A stretch of 64,000 nucleotides of DNA from contig CALYLX010000024.1 in the NCBI GenBank assembly GCA_944990035.1, positions 47,385 to 111,384 on the forward strand. The letters are read 5' to 3'. The number at the start of each line of letters is the position of its first letter. Position 1 is the first letter of the stretch. Below the pieces are notes generated by a model, which did not search any database, had not been told where the DNA came from, and was given only the letters and a program-made list of their open reading frames with translations. The stretch comes from Clitopilus passeckerianus (Eukaryota; Basidiomycota; Agaricomycetes; Agaricales; Entolomataceae). Positions 1-11,131 of the stretch are shown here, in pieces. The position numbers were made by a program, and so were the translations under genes.

Positions 1-1318
1 CAAATATCGAAGATACGACGAGTCCAGAAGAGCTATCATCGTTGTTGTCAATAGGTACGCCTTTCTACGTCAACCATTAAGCCACGTCTAAATTCGTGCA
101 GACCACCTTCGCTCAGTCATCAATCATCTTCCGCCTCCTCTGAAGCCAACGCCTCGGTTTACAAGCTATAAACCCTCTGGTGGCTTCAAAACCTACTCAC
201 CATTAGCCGTTCGGGATGTCTTCTCAAAACTCTCGGAAGCCGAAGTGACTGGCGACACTAATCTTGTACGGTCATTACACTACCAACTCGCTAATCGGAC
301 GAAGTTCCCCGCCAAAGTCCTGATATTCCGCGAAGACGCCCGACCGGGCTACTTCGGGACCTGGACTCGAAACTCACGGATAATTGGACCAAGAAGCCCT
401 CTGGCAAAAGACGTTCTTGTCTTTGATTATGCCTATGACAGCGGCGAGGAGTGGGAAGAGGAACCAGCCGGCGATGCCGACGATGTCATGGAGGACGGTG
501 AAGATGAGGATGGTGACGGCGATGAGCCGGATTCAGATCTGGACAGCTGGCTCGTAGATGATGACGAGGATGGCGACGGTCCTATCACGTTTGACGACCG
601 GGAGTTGTCCCCCTTACTGCTACCTGATTTGCCTCCTCGCACAGGGAAAAGGAAGACCGACGAGGCTGATAAGAAGGCAGGGAAGAAGAGGAAGGTCGTC
701 ATTCCGCTTGTACCTTTCTCCAAGGGTCCTTGTTGGGAGAGCTCGATCGGCCAGTGTGACGATTTCATGGACCAGTTCAGAATACAGTTATTCAATGGTA
801 TGTTTATATCCCGTTTAGCCCAGGCGAAATTAACTCTGCTGCAGATGCACCTTTCCCTTTGGATCCATTCACCTACGTTGCACCGACCGAGAAACCTACA
901 CAGACAAATGGGACCGTGCCCCCTGACAGTAGCTTTGCAGTGCCGAGCCTACCTGTCCGTTTACTGAACGGGTCAGCTGGTCCCTCTGCAACGAACTCAG
1001 CAGAATCCTCCCCCGCTCCAAACGGTCCAAAGAAATCCGCACCTGTCGCCAAGACGGCATTCCCTGAAGCTCTTCTCCCTCAGCTACTCAAGAAGATCAA
1101 CGCGCTTCAATCCAAGACGATCACTTTCTTGGTTGACTCCATCCACCAGGACCTCAAAGATCAGAACGTCAAGAAGAATGCTATTGAAGCCAAGGTCCGA
1201 GAAGTGAGCGAGAAGAGCAAAGACACCAAACTTTGGGTCGTTAAACCTGGTATACAGGTTCGTCTTTTCCCTTTCATTACTCACCAGGACGCTTATTGGT
1301 TTTTAGGTTCCCTCGTAA
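1..1318 (+). CDS. Chromatin assembly factor 1 large subunit (CAF-1 p150/Cac1 type), 3' part
   Basis: CAF-1 deposits newly made H3-H4 at replication forks. The 5' end lies outside the window. Predicted exons are 1-54, 102-797 and 845 to about 1259, then a short last exon from 1307. The block around 290-440 (KFPAKVLIFREDARPGYFGT, then a TWTRNS stretch) is the typical CAF-1 subunit A core. It is followed by a long Asp/Glu run at about 430-590, the acidic histone-binding region. A Lys-rich stretch and a C-terminal helical segment with KTITFLVDSIHQDLK resemble the winged-helix end. The final splice is ambiguous: an intron from 1260 gives a stop at 1316-1318, while a donor at 1250 keeps frame to 1389. 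It is convergent with SPC24. Identity is confident; the C-terminus is uncertain. Confidence 0.85.
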
Positions 1319-1497
1319 CGCTGGGGTTTTGGAGTTGTTCCAAGATGTATTCTTGTATATATACCTCGTCTTTTTCGGAGAACATTTAGTAGTTTCCATG
1401 TTCCATCATGTTCATACAGCTGGCGTAATCTAAAATACAACAATTTCCTAAATGAATACAGTCGTAGATGGTGCAAGAGAATAGGTATGAGGATAGC

Positions 1498-2214
1498 TTA
1501 GCTGTCGGCAAGCTTCCACAACCTCTGGCAGAAATCATAATGCGACTCGGTGGCTCGAGGTTCCGCAACGTGAATATCACCGGACTCCCCAGCTACAGGC
1601 TCTGTTAGACCACACTCAGACAAATGGCGGAAGAATACTTACTGACAATGAACTTGACCAGCCTCCCATCTTGGTCCGGAATCGGCTGGAAACCGAGTCC
1701 TTTGTACATCTGCAATCGCAACCTGCCAGCGCGTCAGCTTTTTTATAGCGGAAAAGGGAAGATGTAAGCACTTACGCTGTCCCATCCAGTTCCTTTTGAT
1801 GTTCTGCCGCAGGATCATACTCCTCCAATTGCCGTGCTTCTTCCTTCAAAGCTGCAAGTTCTGCCTCCCTGCTACCAATCAGACCATCCATCTCGCTTAT
1901 TGACTTTGCTAATGATAGTTTGCTCGCATCCAGGTCGTTCAACATGTCCGTGTGGGCTTGTGCTGAGAGAACAGATGTTGGTCGTGTTGAGGATATTCGA
2001 GCGGCCTCAAGCGCCTTGGCGAGAGCTGGAAGTCATGAGGACTTGTAAGACAAGAGCTGATGCGATTGAAAGCTCACCTTTCATCTTTGCGTGGGCATCC
2101 TCAAGCTCCCTCTTCCTTTTTGCTTCGGTCGTAGCTACCTTCTCCTCAGCTGCAGCAATCGTCAGGTAATCCTCCTCGGGGTCAATTATTGGCCGTAGTT
2201 CACGGATAGCCTTT
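1498..2214 (-). CDS. SPC24: Kinetochore protein Spc24 (Ndc80 complex), 5' exon not resolved
   Basis: Spc24 pairs with Spc25 to anchor the Ndc80 complex to the inner kinetochore. Predicted exons in transcription order are 2214-2078, 2025-1776, 1722-1643 and 1592-1498. The N-terminal half is a coiled coil (AAAEEKVATTEAKRKRELED; LKEEARQLEEY). The C-terminal globular domain carries the family signature ELDGT-ALRLQMYKGLGFQPI and the ending CQRLWKLADS, with stop at 1498-1500. The first visible exon begins inside a codon after an acceptor at 2215-2216, and an in-frame stop lies just upstream. A short ATG exon must therefore lie further up (above 2216); no candidate fits the required phase convincingly. 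The last part agrees well with fungal Spc24, so the identity is firm. Confidence 0.82.
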
Positions 2215-2943
2215 CTGAGAACGCGTTCAGCCCAAAAATACTTTCAACGTAAAATTTGTACGAACATTGCCTCTTGTACATCGATCGACATGGTTCCACA
2301 CACGAATTCCCCGAGCTCGGCGTACCTCCGTCACGGTATCAACGGAGTCGCGACCCGTCACATACGCACGTGTTTGGCATAACGGTGGTCTGTCACGTCC
2401 CTCGAAGGGACATTGGATGCACCGCAACTATCTCCACTTGAGATGAACGGGCTTTTCTTAGACGCAGAGTTGTCTCCTCACCTCTAAATGAGTCAGGAGA
2501 AATGACTAACACAACATCTCTGATTGGATGGCGGCATCGGTCTTTCAATCCCACAGCGACCGACACCAACATAGTATCAGGAGAATGGCTCAGCTGAGAT
2601 GCTCAAAGGAACAGAGAAGTTTGCGGAACACCTGTCAGCTTACCTGCCTCGGACAATGAGTGTGTACTTCGATCATGATTTTGTCACAGAGAACTCTAGG
2701 ATTACCCGACTTCCGGGCCAACAAGCAGGCGGTGCTATGGACAGAGAGCTCATTTGCAGACGTCAGGATTGGCTGTAAATGCCGCCCACAATTCGGGCCC
2801 GTACACGGCATGAGCGGTACCCCCACTCTGACTCGGATTTGTCAGGTGGCCACCGACAAAGCTTGGTAGAAGTTTCTTGGGAGCCGATCTACATAAAGTC
2901 TGCGTCGACCGACCTGAACGAACGAATAAACCACAGACCTGAC
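2215..2943. other. Intergenic, divergent SPC24 / P450 promoters with repeat
   Basis: No convincing gene is seen apart from the missing SPC24 first exon. The stretch 2610-2815 is related to 5306-5545 on the other side of the P450 gene (see the repeat entries). The ORFs here lack splice context and family likeness. Confidence 0.5.
2610..2815 (+). repeat. Direct repeat, copy 1, upstream of P450
   Basis: Shares ordered blocks with 5306-5545: GAACACC, CAGCTT, GGACAATG, GTGTGTACTTCG, CACAGAGAACT, TTACCCGA and a later GGGCCCG. Copies are diverged, with small indels. They flank the P450 at 2944-5176 in direct orientation. Confidence 0.55.
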
Positions 2944-5176
2944 ATGTCTACCGTTTCCACCATGGCGAATACCATACTCGAGCGTGGCATGGACGTTCTC
3001 AAGCAGCATCCCCAGGCAGCTGGTGCGATCTCATGTCTCGCTCTGATTGTCTTTGCTCGCCTCCGCTGCAAACGTCCCACCAGTCTTAATCTCCGTGGTC
3101 CAAAGTCCACGAGCTGGATCTTTGGTGTTTCTAGTGACCTTTTCAATGCGATGAATGCAACTTACATCTACGAATCTTGGTCGAAGCTGTATGGCTCTGC
3201 CTATCGGATCCCTCTTGCTTTTGGGGAGGAAAGCATAGTTCTCATGGACCCGAAAGCCCTTGCCACCCTCTTTTCGAGAGATACAACTACCTATCAGCAG
3301 ACGGCGGCTGCTCGAGAGTTCCTTGGGCACACCGTGAGGTCTCAATTTGTCCCAAGGTACTACTTCCCTAACCCGAATGTAGTTTGGAAACATGCTCCTA
3401 ATTGCAGAAGGTGAAGACCATAAACGGTAAGATACTTGCGGAACTCCGAATCGTAATTAAACTTCTCGTGGATGGTCGACTTTAGACAGAGGAGATCCTT
3501 GTCGAGTGGGTTCAGCATTGCTGCAATCCGGAACCTCACGCCTATCTTCCTTGAGTCTGCCTATCATGTTCGTGTCTTGGGGCTTCCACCGCAGGATCTC
3601 TACTTATCTCTACCTAGGTCAAGGATAACTAGGACAAGATCATCAATTCTAACGGTGGAATTTCGGCTATTATCGAAGTGGGACACTGGTTCGTATGCTA
3701 TTCACTTTCATCCTCGAATGGTTCACTTAGACTCTCACCTATGAAGGATCAATTCCATCACGTACGATCCGCCATTGCCTCCAAAGACCCATCGTTGCTC
3801 AGGCTATTTCTTCTCAGGCTTGACGGCATCGGACGTGGGGGTTTCTCTCACGATTTCGGAGCGACACAGGGGAAGCCATCTCTATTGCGAGAACGATTCG
3901 ATGCCTTCAACGGTTTGAAGCGGACTTTTGCTATGATGGCTGCATTTCTACTCTCAAGTATCTTTCCACCCATCGTCAACCTACCGACGGAGAGGCATAG
4001 ACTGATAGAGAAGCCCTCCGCCTGTATCAGAGCTATTGCCGTTGATCTCATCGAGAAGGGCAAGGTAGAGAAGGAGTTGGACGTTGATAACGGCCTCGAT
4101 AAATCCATCCTGGGCGCCTTAGGTACGTGTTTGATTGGACCTATGAAATATCTCAGCTGATTGAGCAATAGTTCGCGCGGAAACGGCAAGTGCAAATATT
4201 CATATGGACGTTGAAGAAATCAAAGCTCAGGTGAGTGCTAGACTGTCGCTCCTCTGTTAGTACCTATTTCACAACGATCTTTATTAGGTCGTGAGTGTTT
4301 TGCGTGCTATTCCGTTGATTTATCTCATTATTGATTGTAGATCCTCTTCGTGCTTGCTGGTTACCAAACTACTGGGAGTAAGGGTCCGTTATGTGTAATG
4401 AAGGGCAAAGTACTAAACTTTCTCTTTAGCTGCTATGATGTGGTGCATTGTTGACCTTTCTCGCAATCCAGAAGTACAACGTAAATTGCGCGAGGAATTG
4501 TCTGAGTTCACAGATGCCGATCCATCTTATGAGCAATTGAGCTCCAGTCTTCCTTATTTGGATGCCATCGTCTGCGAAACTCTAAGGCTTCATCCTCCCA
4601 CAACCGAAATCGTCCGACAGGTACGGAAAGCTTTCTCTCTCAGCTTCCTTTCTTCTTATTGAAAGGTATGAATAGGCCCAAGTTGACGATGTATTGCCTC
4701 TCTCAACTCCCCTCACGAATGCGAAAGGCGAGACCATGCAGAACCTTCCTGTCCCTGCCGGAGTCAAGATTAGGATCCCTCTAGGCGCTGTTAATCTGAG
4801 CGAAGAATTATGGGGAGAGGATAGTCATTCCTTCAAACCTTCTCGTTGGATTGACGGCGCCAAGAACTTGAGAGCTGAAGAGATCTCTGGGTTCCGTCAT
4901 CTGCTGACCTTTGCCGATGGACCTCGTACCTGCCTTGGTCGACTCTTCGCTCTGACCGAGCTCAAGGTAATAAATCCGTCCCTTCTCGTTCATGTGTAAT
5001 GTCTGAATTCTTCGTTCCAGGCTGCTCTCTCTGTGCTCGTCCGAAACTACTCTTTCGAACTGCCTGATGGCGTCGACACCAAGATCACTCTGCATAGAGC
5101 ACTTACCGTTCGCCCGAAGTTGGCAGGAGAAGAGGGTCCCACCTTGCCTATTGTGGTAAAGAAGATAAATCGTTGA
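2944..5176 (+). CDS. Cytochrome P450 monooxygenase (membrane-anchored, class II type)
   Basis: A haem-thiolate monooxygenase, expected at the ER with NADPH-P450 reductase as partner. Start is ATG 2944, followed by a hydrophobic anchor (AISCLALIVFARL). Predicted exons: 2944-3333, 3383-3426, 3486-3567, 3618-3688, 3803-4122, 4172-4230, 4288-4290, 4341-4377, 4430-4620, 4676-4966 and 5021-5176. The I-helix reads VLAGYQTTG (the usual acidic residue is Gln), the K-helix ETLRLHPP contains ExxR, and the haem loop is FADGPRTCLGR with the Cys ligand. Two oddities have their own findings: a 3-nt exon at 4288-4290, and a TAG at 3630-3632 where a conserved Trp is expected, avoidable with an alternative acceptor. 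It is unlike the three P450s downstream, so it is not part of their duplication. Substrate unknown. Confidence 0.85.
4288..4290 (+). other. Predicted 3-nt micro-exon (GTC) of the P450
   Basis: Flanked by two complete-looking introns: 4231-4287 (57 nt, GTGAGT...TTATTAG) and 4291-4340 (50 nt, GTGAGT...TTGTAG). Including the single Val codon restores the usual six residues between the AQ of the preceding helix and the AG of the I-helix. A single 110-nt intron would leave five. Confidence 0.5.
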
Positions 5177-5736
5177 GGGAATCTCGTCTGTGGATGGTTG
5201 TTGGGCGAACGGTCGTGAATCACTTTATTGCTTGATGTTTCTGATCTGTGGAAATGTTCTTGAAATGAATTTATCGTATCAGGAGGTCTGTGGGGAGTTT
5301 ATAGGAACAAGATAGTCTGCAGAACACCAGGCAGCTTGGCGGGGACAATGGGTGTGTACTTCGGACACAGAGAACTGAGGCTTGAGGGTTTACCCGAATT
5401 TTCAGCCCAGTAATTCACAAGAACCAACTTGTTGGGGGCCTCATGATGTTCAAACGACTGATATGACCAGAGCGCTCCTTTGCCGGGATATTAGATATCT
5501 GGATTGGTCGTATAGACCTAGTACGGTCTACGATTCGGGGCCCGCAGACAGTAACAACCCTTACGCGGTATTTCCACTCTGTTGTGAGCTAAATTTGACT
5601 GTAGTCAAACATAGGGGGCCAATGTACGAGTAGAAATTGAATTCTTTCAAGATCGATAACTCTACATCACGCGCCAAGAAGATAGATCCAAACTCTTCCT
5701 CGCCAGCTCATAGCCGGTAGAGACAGCTACAGTCAA
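5177..5736. other. Intergenic between convergent P450 genes
   Basis: Holds repeat copy 2 (5306-5545). Otherwise no gene is seen; the ORF at 5382-5633 has no recognisable features. Confidence 0.5.
5306..5545 (+). repeat. Direct repeat, copy 2, downstream of P450
   Basis: Diverged partner of 2610-2815 in the same orientation and block order, starting with GCAGAACACC and ending near a GGGCCCGCAGAC block. Confidence 0.55.
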
Positions 5737-7888
5737 TCACACATCCTCTTCGAGTAAATCGATGAGCTCGACGGCACGAGATGACCTGGGTTTGATGTCG
5801 CAGGGGAATGCCAGTGGTTGGCTACTTTCTGGATGAGCTCTGAGATGGAACAAACATGATGGTTCACTCACTGGACGAGGCATCCTTCATACTGAGCGTT
5901 TGGTTCAAGAATATTTCCCTCCGAGTCTCTGGACTTCGATATATCGAAGGTGGACAGAACGGAAGCAGCAGTAAGCATTAGGATTGATTGAGCAATATGA
6001 CGACCGGGACATATCCTAGTAGTTTGAGCAGTTAGCACCGGGCGCTCAAATTAGCTAGTCGACGCGTATGGGTTTACCTTCGACCGAAGCCAAAGCCAAT
6101 GTCCACGGGACTTCGTACCGATAGGTCAAGTTGGCCTTCCTTGAGGAAACGCTCGGGTTTGAACTTTCCAGGCTCTGGGAAGTCACGCTCATCGTACATC
6201 ATCGCCCTTTCGGGTGGTCAATATTTTAATCCCAATCACCTCCGGGTAATTATTATGCTGATGACTGACCATTGGTTGGCAGCCACCAAGGCACCCTTTG
6301 GAATCAAATGGCCTTCAAACACATCTTCCAGGATAACAGCATGAGACACGCCTAGTTCTCACGTTGGTCAGCTGGATATTCTGATTGACATATGCTTGTA
6401 GTTTGTACCAATTGGTGTCACTGGCCGCCACCTAGTCAGGGGTTAGTCCGTCCATCTTTTACGCGCAGAGATCTTAGATGCACCTCAAGACCTCGTAGAC
6501 AACTGCCGTGAGGTACGGCAGGGATTCAAAGTCCTCATGTTGAGGCAGACGGCCATGTAGTACAGAGTCCAGCTCCTCTTGAACCTTCCGCTGGATGTCC
6601 TGATGAAGGGCCATGATGAGAATGAGAGTACCCAATGCAGCCGTCGTTGTATCTGAGCCAGCTATACAATCATCAACAGGTTTGCCTGAAAGCGAGGACC
6701 AAAATTTAACGTACCTAAGTAAACGGCGCCAGCAGTCATCTTCACGAAGTCTGGGTCCTCCGCAAACTCGGGATCCTCGAGAGCATTCGTGACGAAGGAA
6801 AGGTCGTAGTTCCCACTCTCCTACGCAAGAGGTCAGCATACGAAGTAGGCCGAGGGGAGCAAGTCTCTGATCACCATCATGTTTCGTGAGGCATCAAATG
6901 GTGCTTGCTGAACTTGATGAGCCAGCTGTCGAGATAGCGCTGCCCTTCTCTTAAATCCTGCCCCAGGCAGCCATTTGGGAAGGTGGCGAAGCACAGGAAA
7001 CAGGTCTACGAGGTGAGGGCCGCCTACAAAGAGGGACGCTGCTTCGATAGCGCCTTCCTCGGCGAGCTTTACATATGGGTCGTCAGAGGAGTTCACTTTG
7101 ATGCCGTACGTAATGTCGAGCGTAATGGAACCAGGAAGGCTGCGGGGTCGGGTTAGCTTACTAACTGCCTGAGGACGGTCAACTTTGCTCACTGTCTGAA
7201 CTGCGAGAAAAAGGTTTCCGGGTGATCAAGCAGTTGTTTAAGTAGCCTGCGGATATACAACTCTTCGCGAGGCTGGTGTACGGTCGGTGTGTTGAACCAT
7301 TTTGTGAATAGTTTGCGAGCCCTCCTCCAGTCATCACCGTATGGCCATGCTGTAAACTGGAAGTTCCAGCCGCATCTAGGGAAAAGACGGATGACACACA
7401 TGACGATTTAGTTGGTCCACATTAAGATCAGCTCGTATCCGCGTACAGGGTAAACATAGACGATGGAGGTCTGAACAGATGTCCTTCTATGAGCCTCTGT
7501 GTGGCCAAGATTCAGATAGAAAACAAACCTGCTCGAGTAGATTCCTGATCTTTTATCCAACAGCTCTTGGGCGACTCGATACGAGTTGAGGATCACTATG
7601 TCCGTACCGAGAGCTCCAAAGTGTAGAACCTCGGAGTCTTCACATACACATTGTCATTGAGCCGAGGCTTTAACTGAGCTAGAGAAACCTACCCAACTCT
7701 TTTCCAAGCTTCATGAACTTCCAGGCGTCCAATTCTATAGGCATGTTGAAGAGGTTTCCAAGGAGAGGTAGCTTCGTCGGGCCGGGTGGCAATTGCTTGA
7801 CCCGCTTCTTCCATCGCAAAAGCAGGACGATAGTGTAGCTAGCAGCGAACCCCGCAAGGACAGTTCCACGAGAGAGAGACATCGACAT
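5737..7888 (-). CDS. Cytochrome P450, tandem copy A
   Basis: Multi-exon P450 with start ATG at 7888-7886 (MSMSLSRG...) and stop at 5739-5737. It has an N-terminal anchor (TVLAGFAASYTIVLLLRW), then the basic/proline hinge KKRVKQLPPGPTKLPLLGN, expected on the cytosolic side of the ER. The I-helix AGSDTTTAALGT has the canonical acid-Thr pair, ExxR lies in YEVLR, and the haem loop FGFGRRICPGR is split by an intron after GRR. The C-terminus reads KPRSSRAVELIDLLEEDV. Copies B and C (8540-10650, 11132-13210) share sequence, exon layout and even promoter segments, so the three arose by tandem duplication. The frame is open in all exons read. Of the CYP type annotated as O-methylsterigmatocystin oxidoreductase-like in basidiomycetes; substrate unknown. 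Confidence 0.85.
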
Positions 7889-8539
7889 CTTGCAGACCCC
7901 AGAAAAAGTCAACCTCGTTGTAATGAAAGGCCGAGGTCTTGGAAGTCGCACCTCTCGGCCTCCCTCATTCTTGCTCTCACGATTGTGGTCTGAGTAGATA
8001 GAAGCGGGGTCAGCAGCCTTCTATCAGCGCCGGCACAGAGTGTGTTGCGAAAGAGAGGCGACCAGAACGGCCCTCCGATTCGTCACGGTGGGATAGTCAT
8101 GCCGAAGCCCAACGTTAGCGCGTTAGCCGTGACCCTGGACCGTTTCTTGATGGACAATGGCAATGACTTGTCGTAATCATGATATCCCTGCTACTTAGGA
8201 ACAAATAGACTCGTATTTTCACACTCAAGTGCTCTCCTGTAGATGGGCCAACATCGAGCGCTTCTACTTCAGTAGTGTATCAAATCTGGTCGGAGGATAC
8301 AATACGGTTCAGGGGAAAGCTAACCTTCCACCAACGAAATGACGGTTCAAGGGGTATCAAAGTGTGACACTCAGAAACAAGTGTTCGATTCACGAGTGGT
8401 CATCAAGATAAGTAGTGACACAAATACAGAATGAAGAATTTGTGAAGAATAATACCGTTCGCAGTGCACACGAGATCTGCAGGCCGCCTCAGGCTTGAGC
8501 TCATAGAGTAGCACATGGAGGCTCCAGGGCTTACTGACA
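7889..8539. other. Intergenic between P450 copies A and B, duplicated promoter
   Basis: Blocks such as GCTCTCACGATTG, GGTCTGAGTAGAT and GTATCAAAG recur upstream of copy B (10651-11131). The tandem duplication therefore included the regulatory DNA. No gene is seen. Confidence 0.5.
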
Positions 8540-10650
8540 TCATGTCTCCACTTCCAGTGAATTGATAAGCTCGACCGCACGGGGTGACCTGGGTTTAACG
8601 TCGCAAGGGAACATCATTGGCTGACTGCTTTCTGGATGAGCTCAGAGGTCGCACTCGATTCTATGAGCCACTCACGAAACGAGGAACCCTTCGTACTCGG
8701 TATTCGGCTCAATAACATTTCCCTCGGAATCTTTCGATTTGGATATATCAAAGATGGAGAGGATAGAAGCAGCTGTAAGCGTTAGTATAGATTGAGCAAT
8801 GTGGCGACCAGGACATATCCTGATATGATGTGTCAGTGCTTCACCCAAAAGGCAAGCTAATCAACAACCAACTTACCTTCGCCCAAAGCCAAAGCCAATA
8901 TCCAAGGGACTGCGGACCGATGGATCAAGTTGTCCGTCTTTGAGGAAACGTTCGGGCTTGAACTTGTCAGGATCTGGGAAATCTCGCTCATCGTACATCA
9001 TTGCCCTTTCGTCTGGTCAGCTGCAGTTACATTGTCGAAATTATGAGAGGTTTCTGACAGTTGGTTGGGAGCAATCACGGCACCCTTAGGTATCAAATAG
9101 CCTTCAAACACATCTTCCAGGATCACAGAATGAGAGACGCCTAGTGATCAAACCAGTCAGTTAGGGTGCGCAATCCAACGAATATATCTGTAGCTATACC
9201 AATAGGTGTTATTGGTCGCCACCTAGTCATGAGTTAGTCCATACCCGAAAGGCGTAAGGAAAAGCTTGAAGCACCTCAAGATCTCGTAAATGACCGCCGT
9301 AAAGTAAGGTAGAGCTTCAAGGTCCTCATGATTAGGGAGACGTCCAAGTAAAACTGAGTCCAGCTCTTCTTGAACCTTGTGCTGGACTTCTGGATGAATG
9401 GCCATTGCATAAAACAGGGTACCTAATGCAGCAGTCGTTGTATCTGAGCCCGCTATGTAAGTTATCAGTAGGTTTCTCTCTCAGATAACCTAGTGAGCTC
9501 CAGCGCACCTAAATAAACAGCACCGGCAACCATTTTCACGAAGTCCGGCTCTTTTCCAAACTCGGAATCCTCAAGAGCGTTCGTGACAAAAGAGAGGTCA
9601 TAATTCCCGCTCTCCTGTACAGATGTCAGTACATGAAGTTGGTCAAGACAAGGGCATGTTTGGGCACCATCATATCTCGCGAGGCATCAAATGCTGTTTG
9701 CTGGACCCTGTGCGCCAGTTGCCTCGAAATCGCTGCCTTCCTCTTGAATCCTGCTCCCGGCATCCATTCAGGGAGGTAGCGAAGTATGGGAAATAGATCA
9801 ACCAGGTGGGGACCACCGACAAAGAGAGATGTCCCTTCAAGGGCACCTGCTTCCGCGAGGCTGATGTACGGGTCGTCCAAAGATTGAACCTTGATACCAT
9901 ACGTCATATCGAGTGTAATGGCACCTGGGAGGCTGCAGCGTCGGGCTTAGCTTTTGAATGTATGGCCATGAATGACTCTACTTACTGCCTGATCTGCGTG
10001 AAGAATCCCTCTGGGTGCCGCAAAAGTTGTATCAATAGCCTGCGGATGTAGAAATCTTCTCTGAGCCGGAGCATGGCCGATTCGTTGAACCACTTTGAGA
10101 ATAGTTTACGAGCCTTCCTCCATCTATCGCCGTATTCCCAGGTCGTGAACTGAAAATTCCAGCCGCATCTAACGAGGAGATGAATTTAGCTCCCCCTCAT
10201 CGGCCTTACATCCTATCAGCTTACAGGTTGAACATGGGCAATGACGGTCTGAACAAAATGATCAATTATTTACGTCGTTGTACACAATAGGAGAGAAATA
10301 CCTGTCTGAGTAGATTCCTGACCTCTTGTCCAGCAACTCTTGTGCGATTCGATAAGAGTTGAGTACCACGATGTCGGTACCGAGAGCTCCAAAGTGGAGA
10401 ATCTCGGAGTCTTCAGGCAGAGAATACTATTAAGCTAAGATTCTGGGCCACTAGATTGCAACTCACTTAGATCCTTTCCCAACTTCGTGAATTTCTGAGC
10501 ATCCAGTTCTGTAGGCATGTTGAACAGGTTGTCAAGGACAGGTAGTTTTGGCGGCCCCGGAGGTAGTTGTTTGACACGCTTCTTCCATCGCAGGAGTAGA
10601 AAGATAGTGTAGCTAGCCGCGAACGTTGCAAGAACACGAGAGAGAGCCAT
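8540..10650 (-). CDS. Cytochrome P450, tandem copy B
   Basis: Paralog of copies A and C. Start ATG 10650-10648 (MALSRVLATF), aligning with the starts of the other copies; stop at 8542-8540 after ELINSLEVET. It has a membrane anchor (ATFAASYTIFLLLRW), hinge KKRVKQLPPGPPKLP, AGSDTTTAALGT I-helix with the following GTLFYAMAIHPEVQHK, ExxR in YEILR and a haem exon coding for ICPGRHIAQS. The segment CGWNFQFTTWEYGDRWRKAR near 10130-10165 is the C-helix region with WxxxR. All exons read are open. Same transcription direction and similar spacing as the neighbours; each has its own promoter rather than an operon. Confidence 0.84.
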
Positions 10651-11131
10651 CAATATTATCGCAGAACACGGAAGAGGCCAATGTCGTTGTACGACCTAGT
10701 TCTTGGAGTACATTTCAGCCGACCGTGTATATATCTCACTCTCGCTCTCACGATTGTCAAGATGGTCTGAGTAGATCGCAATGTGCCACACACTGTATTG
10801 CAAGTGTGTGATAGTAATGGTGGAGTGCAACGTTGATCGTGGCCACGGCGGCCGGGGCCGATTCTTTGATGGACACCAAATACTTCTCGTAATGCCATCC
10901 CAGGAATAGATAGGTGTAAGGTGGAAGTATTATGCAAGTTCTGACCGATGCTATGCTATACTTGTCGTGGCTCAGGGTTAGTTAACCTTGAACCAACGAT
11001 AACGTCGCTTACACCGACAGTCCAAGGGTTATCAAAGCAGTTTGTACAATTCTACTTGTAATGCCAGTTTGAGCGGTGCATGATATAAGATGGGTATATT
11101 TGAAACTTTGTTCCAGTCTTCGGCTCCGGAA
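10651..11131. other. Intergenic between P450 copies B and C
   Basis: Promoter region of copy B, with blocks shared with the copy A promoter (GCTCTCACGATTG, GGTCTGAGTAGAT, TTATCAAAG). No gene is seen. Confidence 0.5.
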
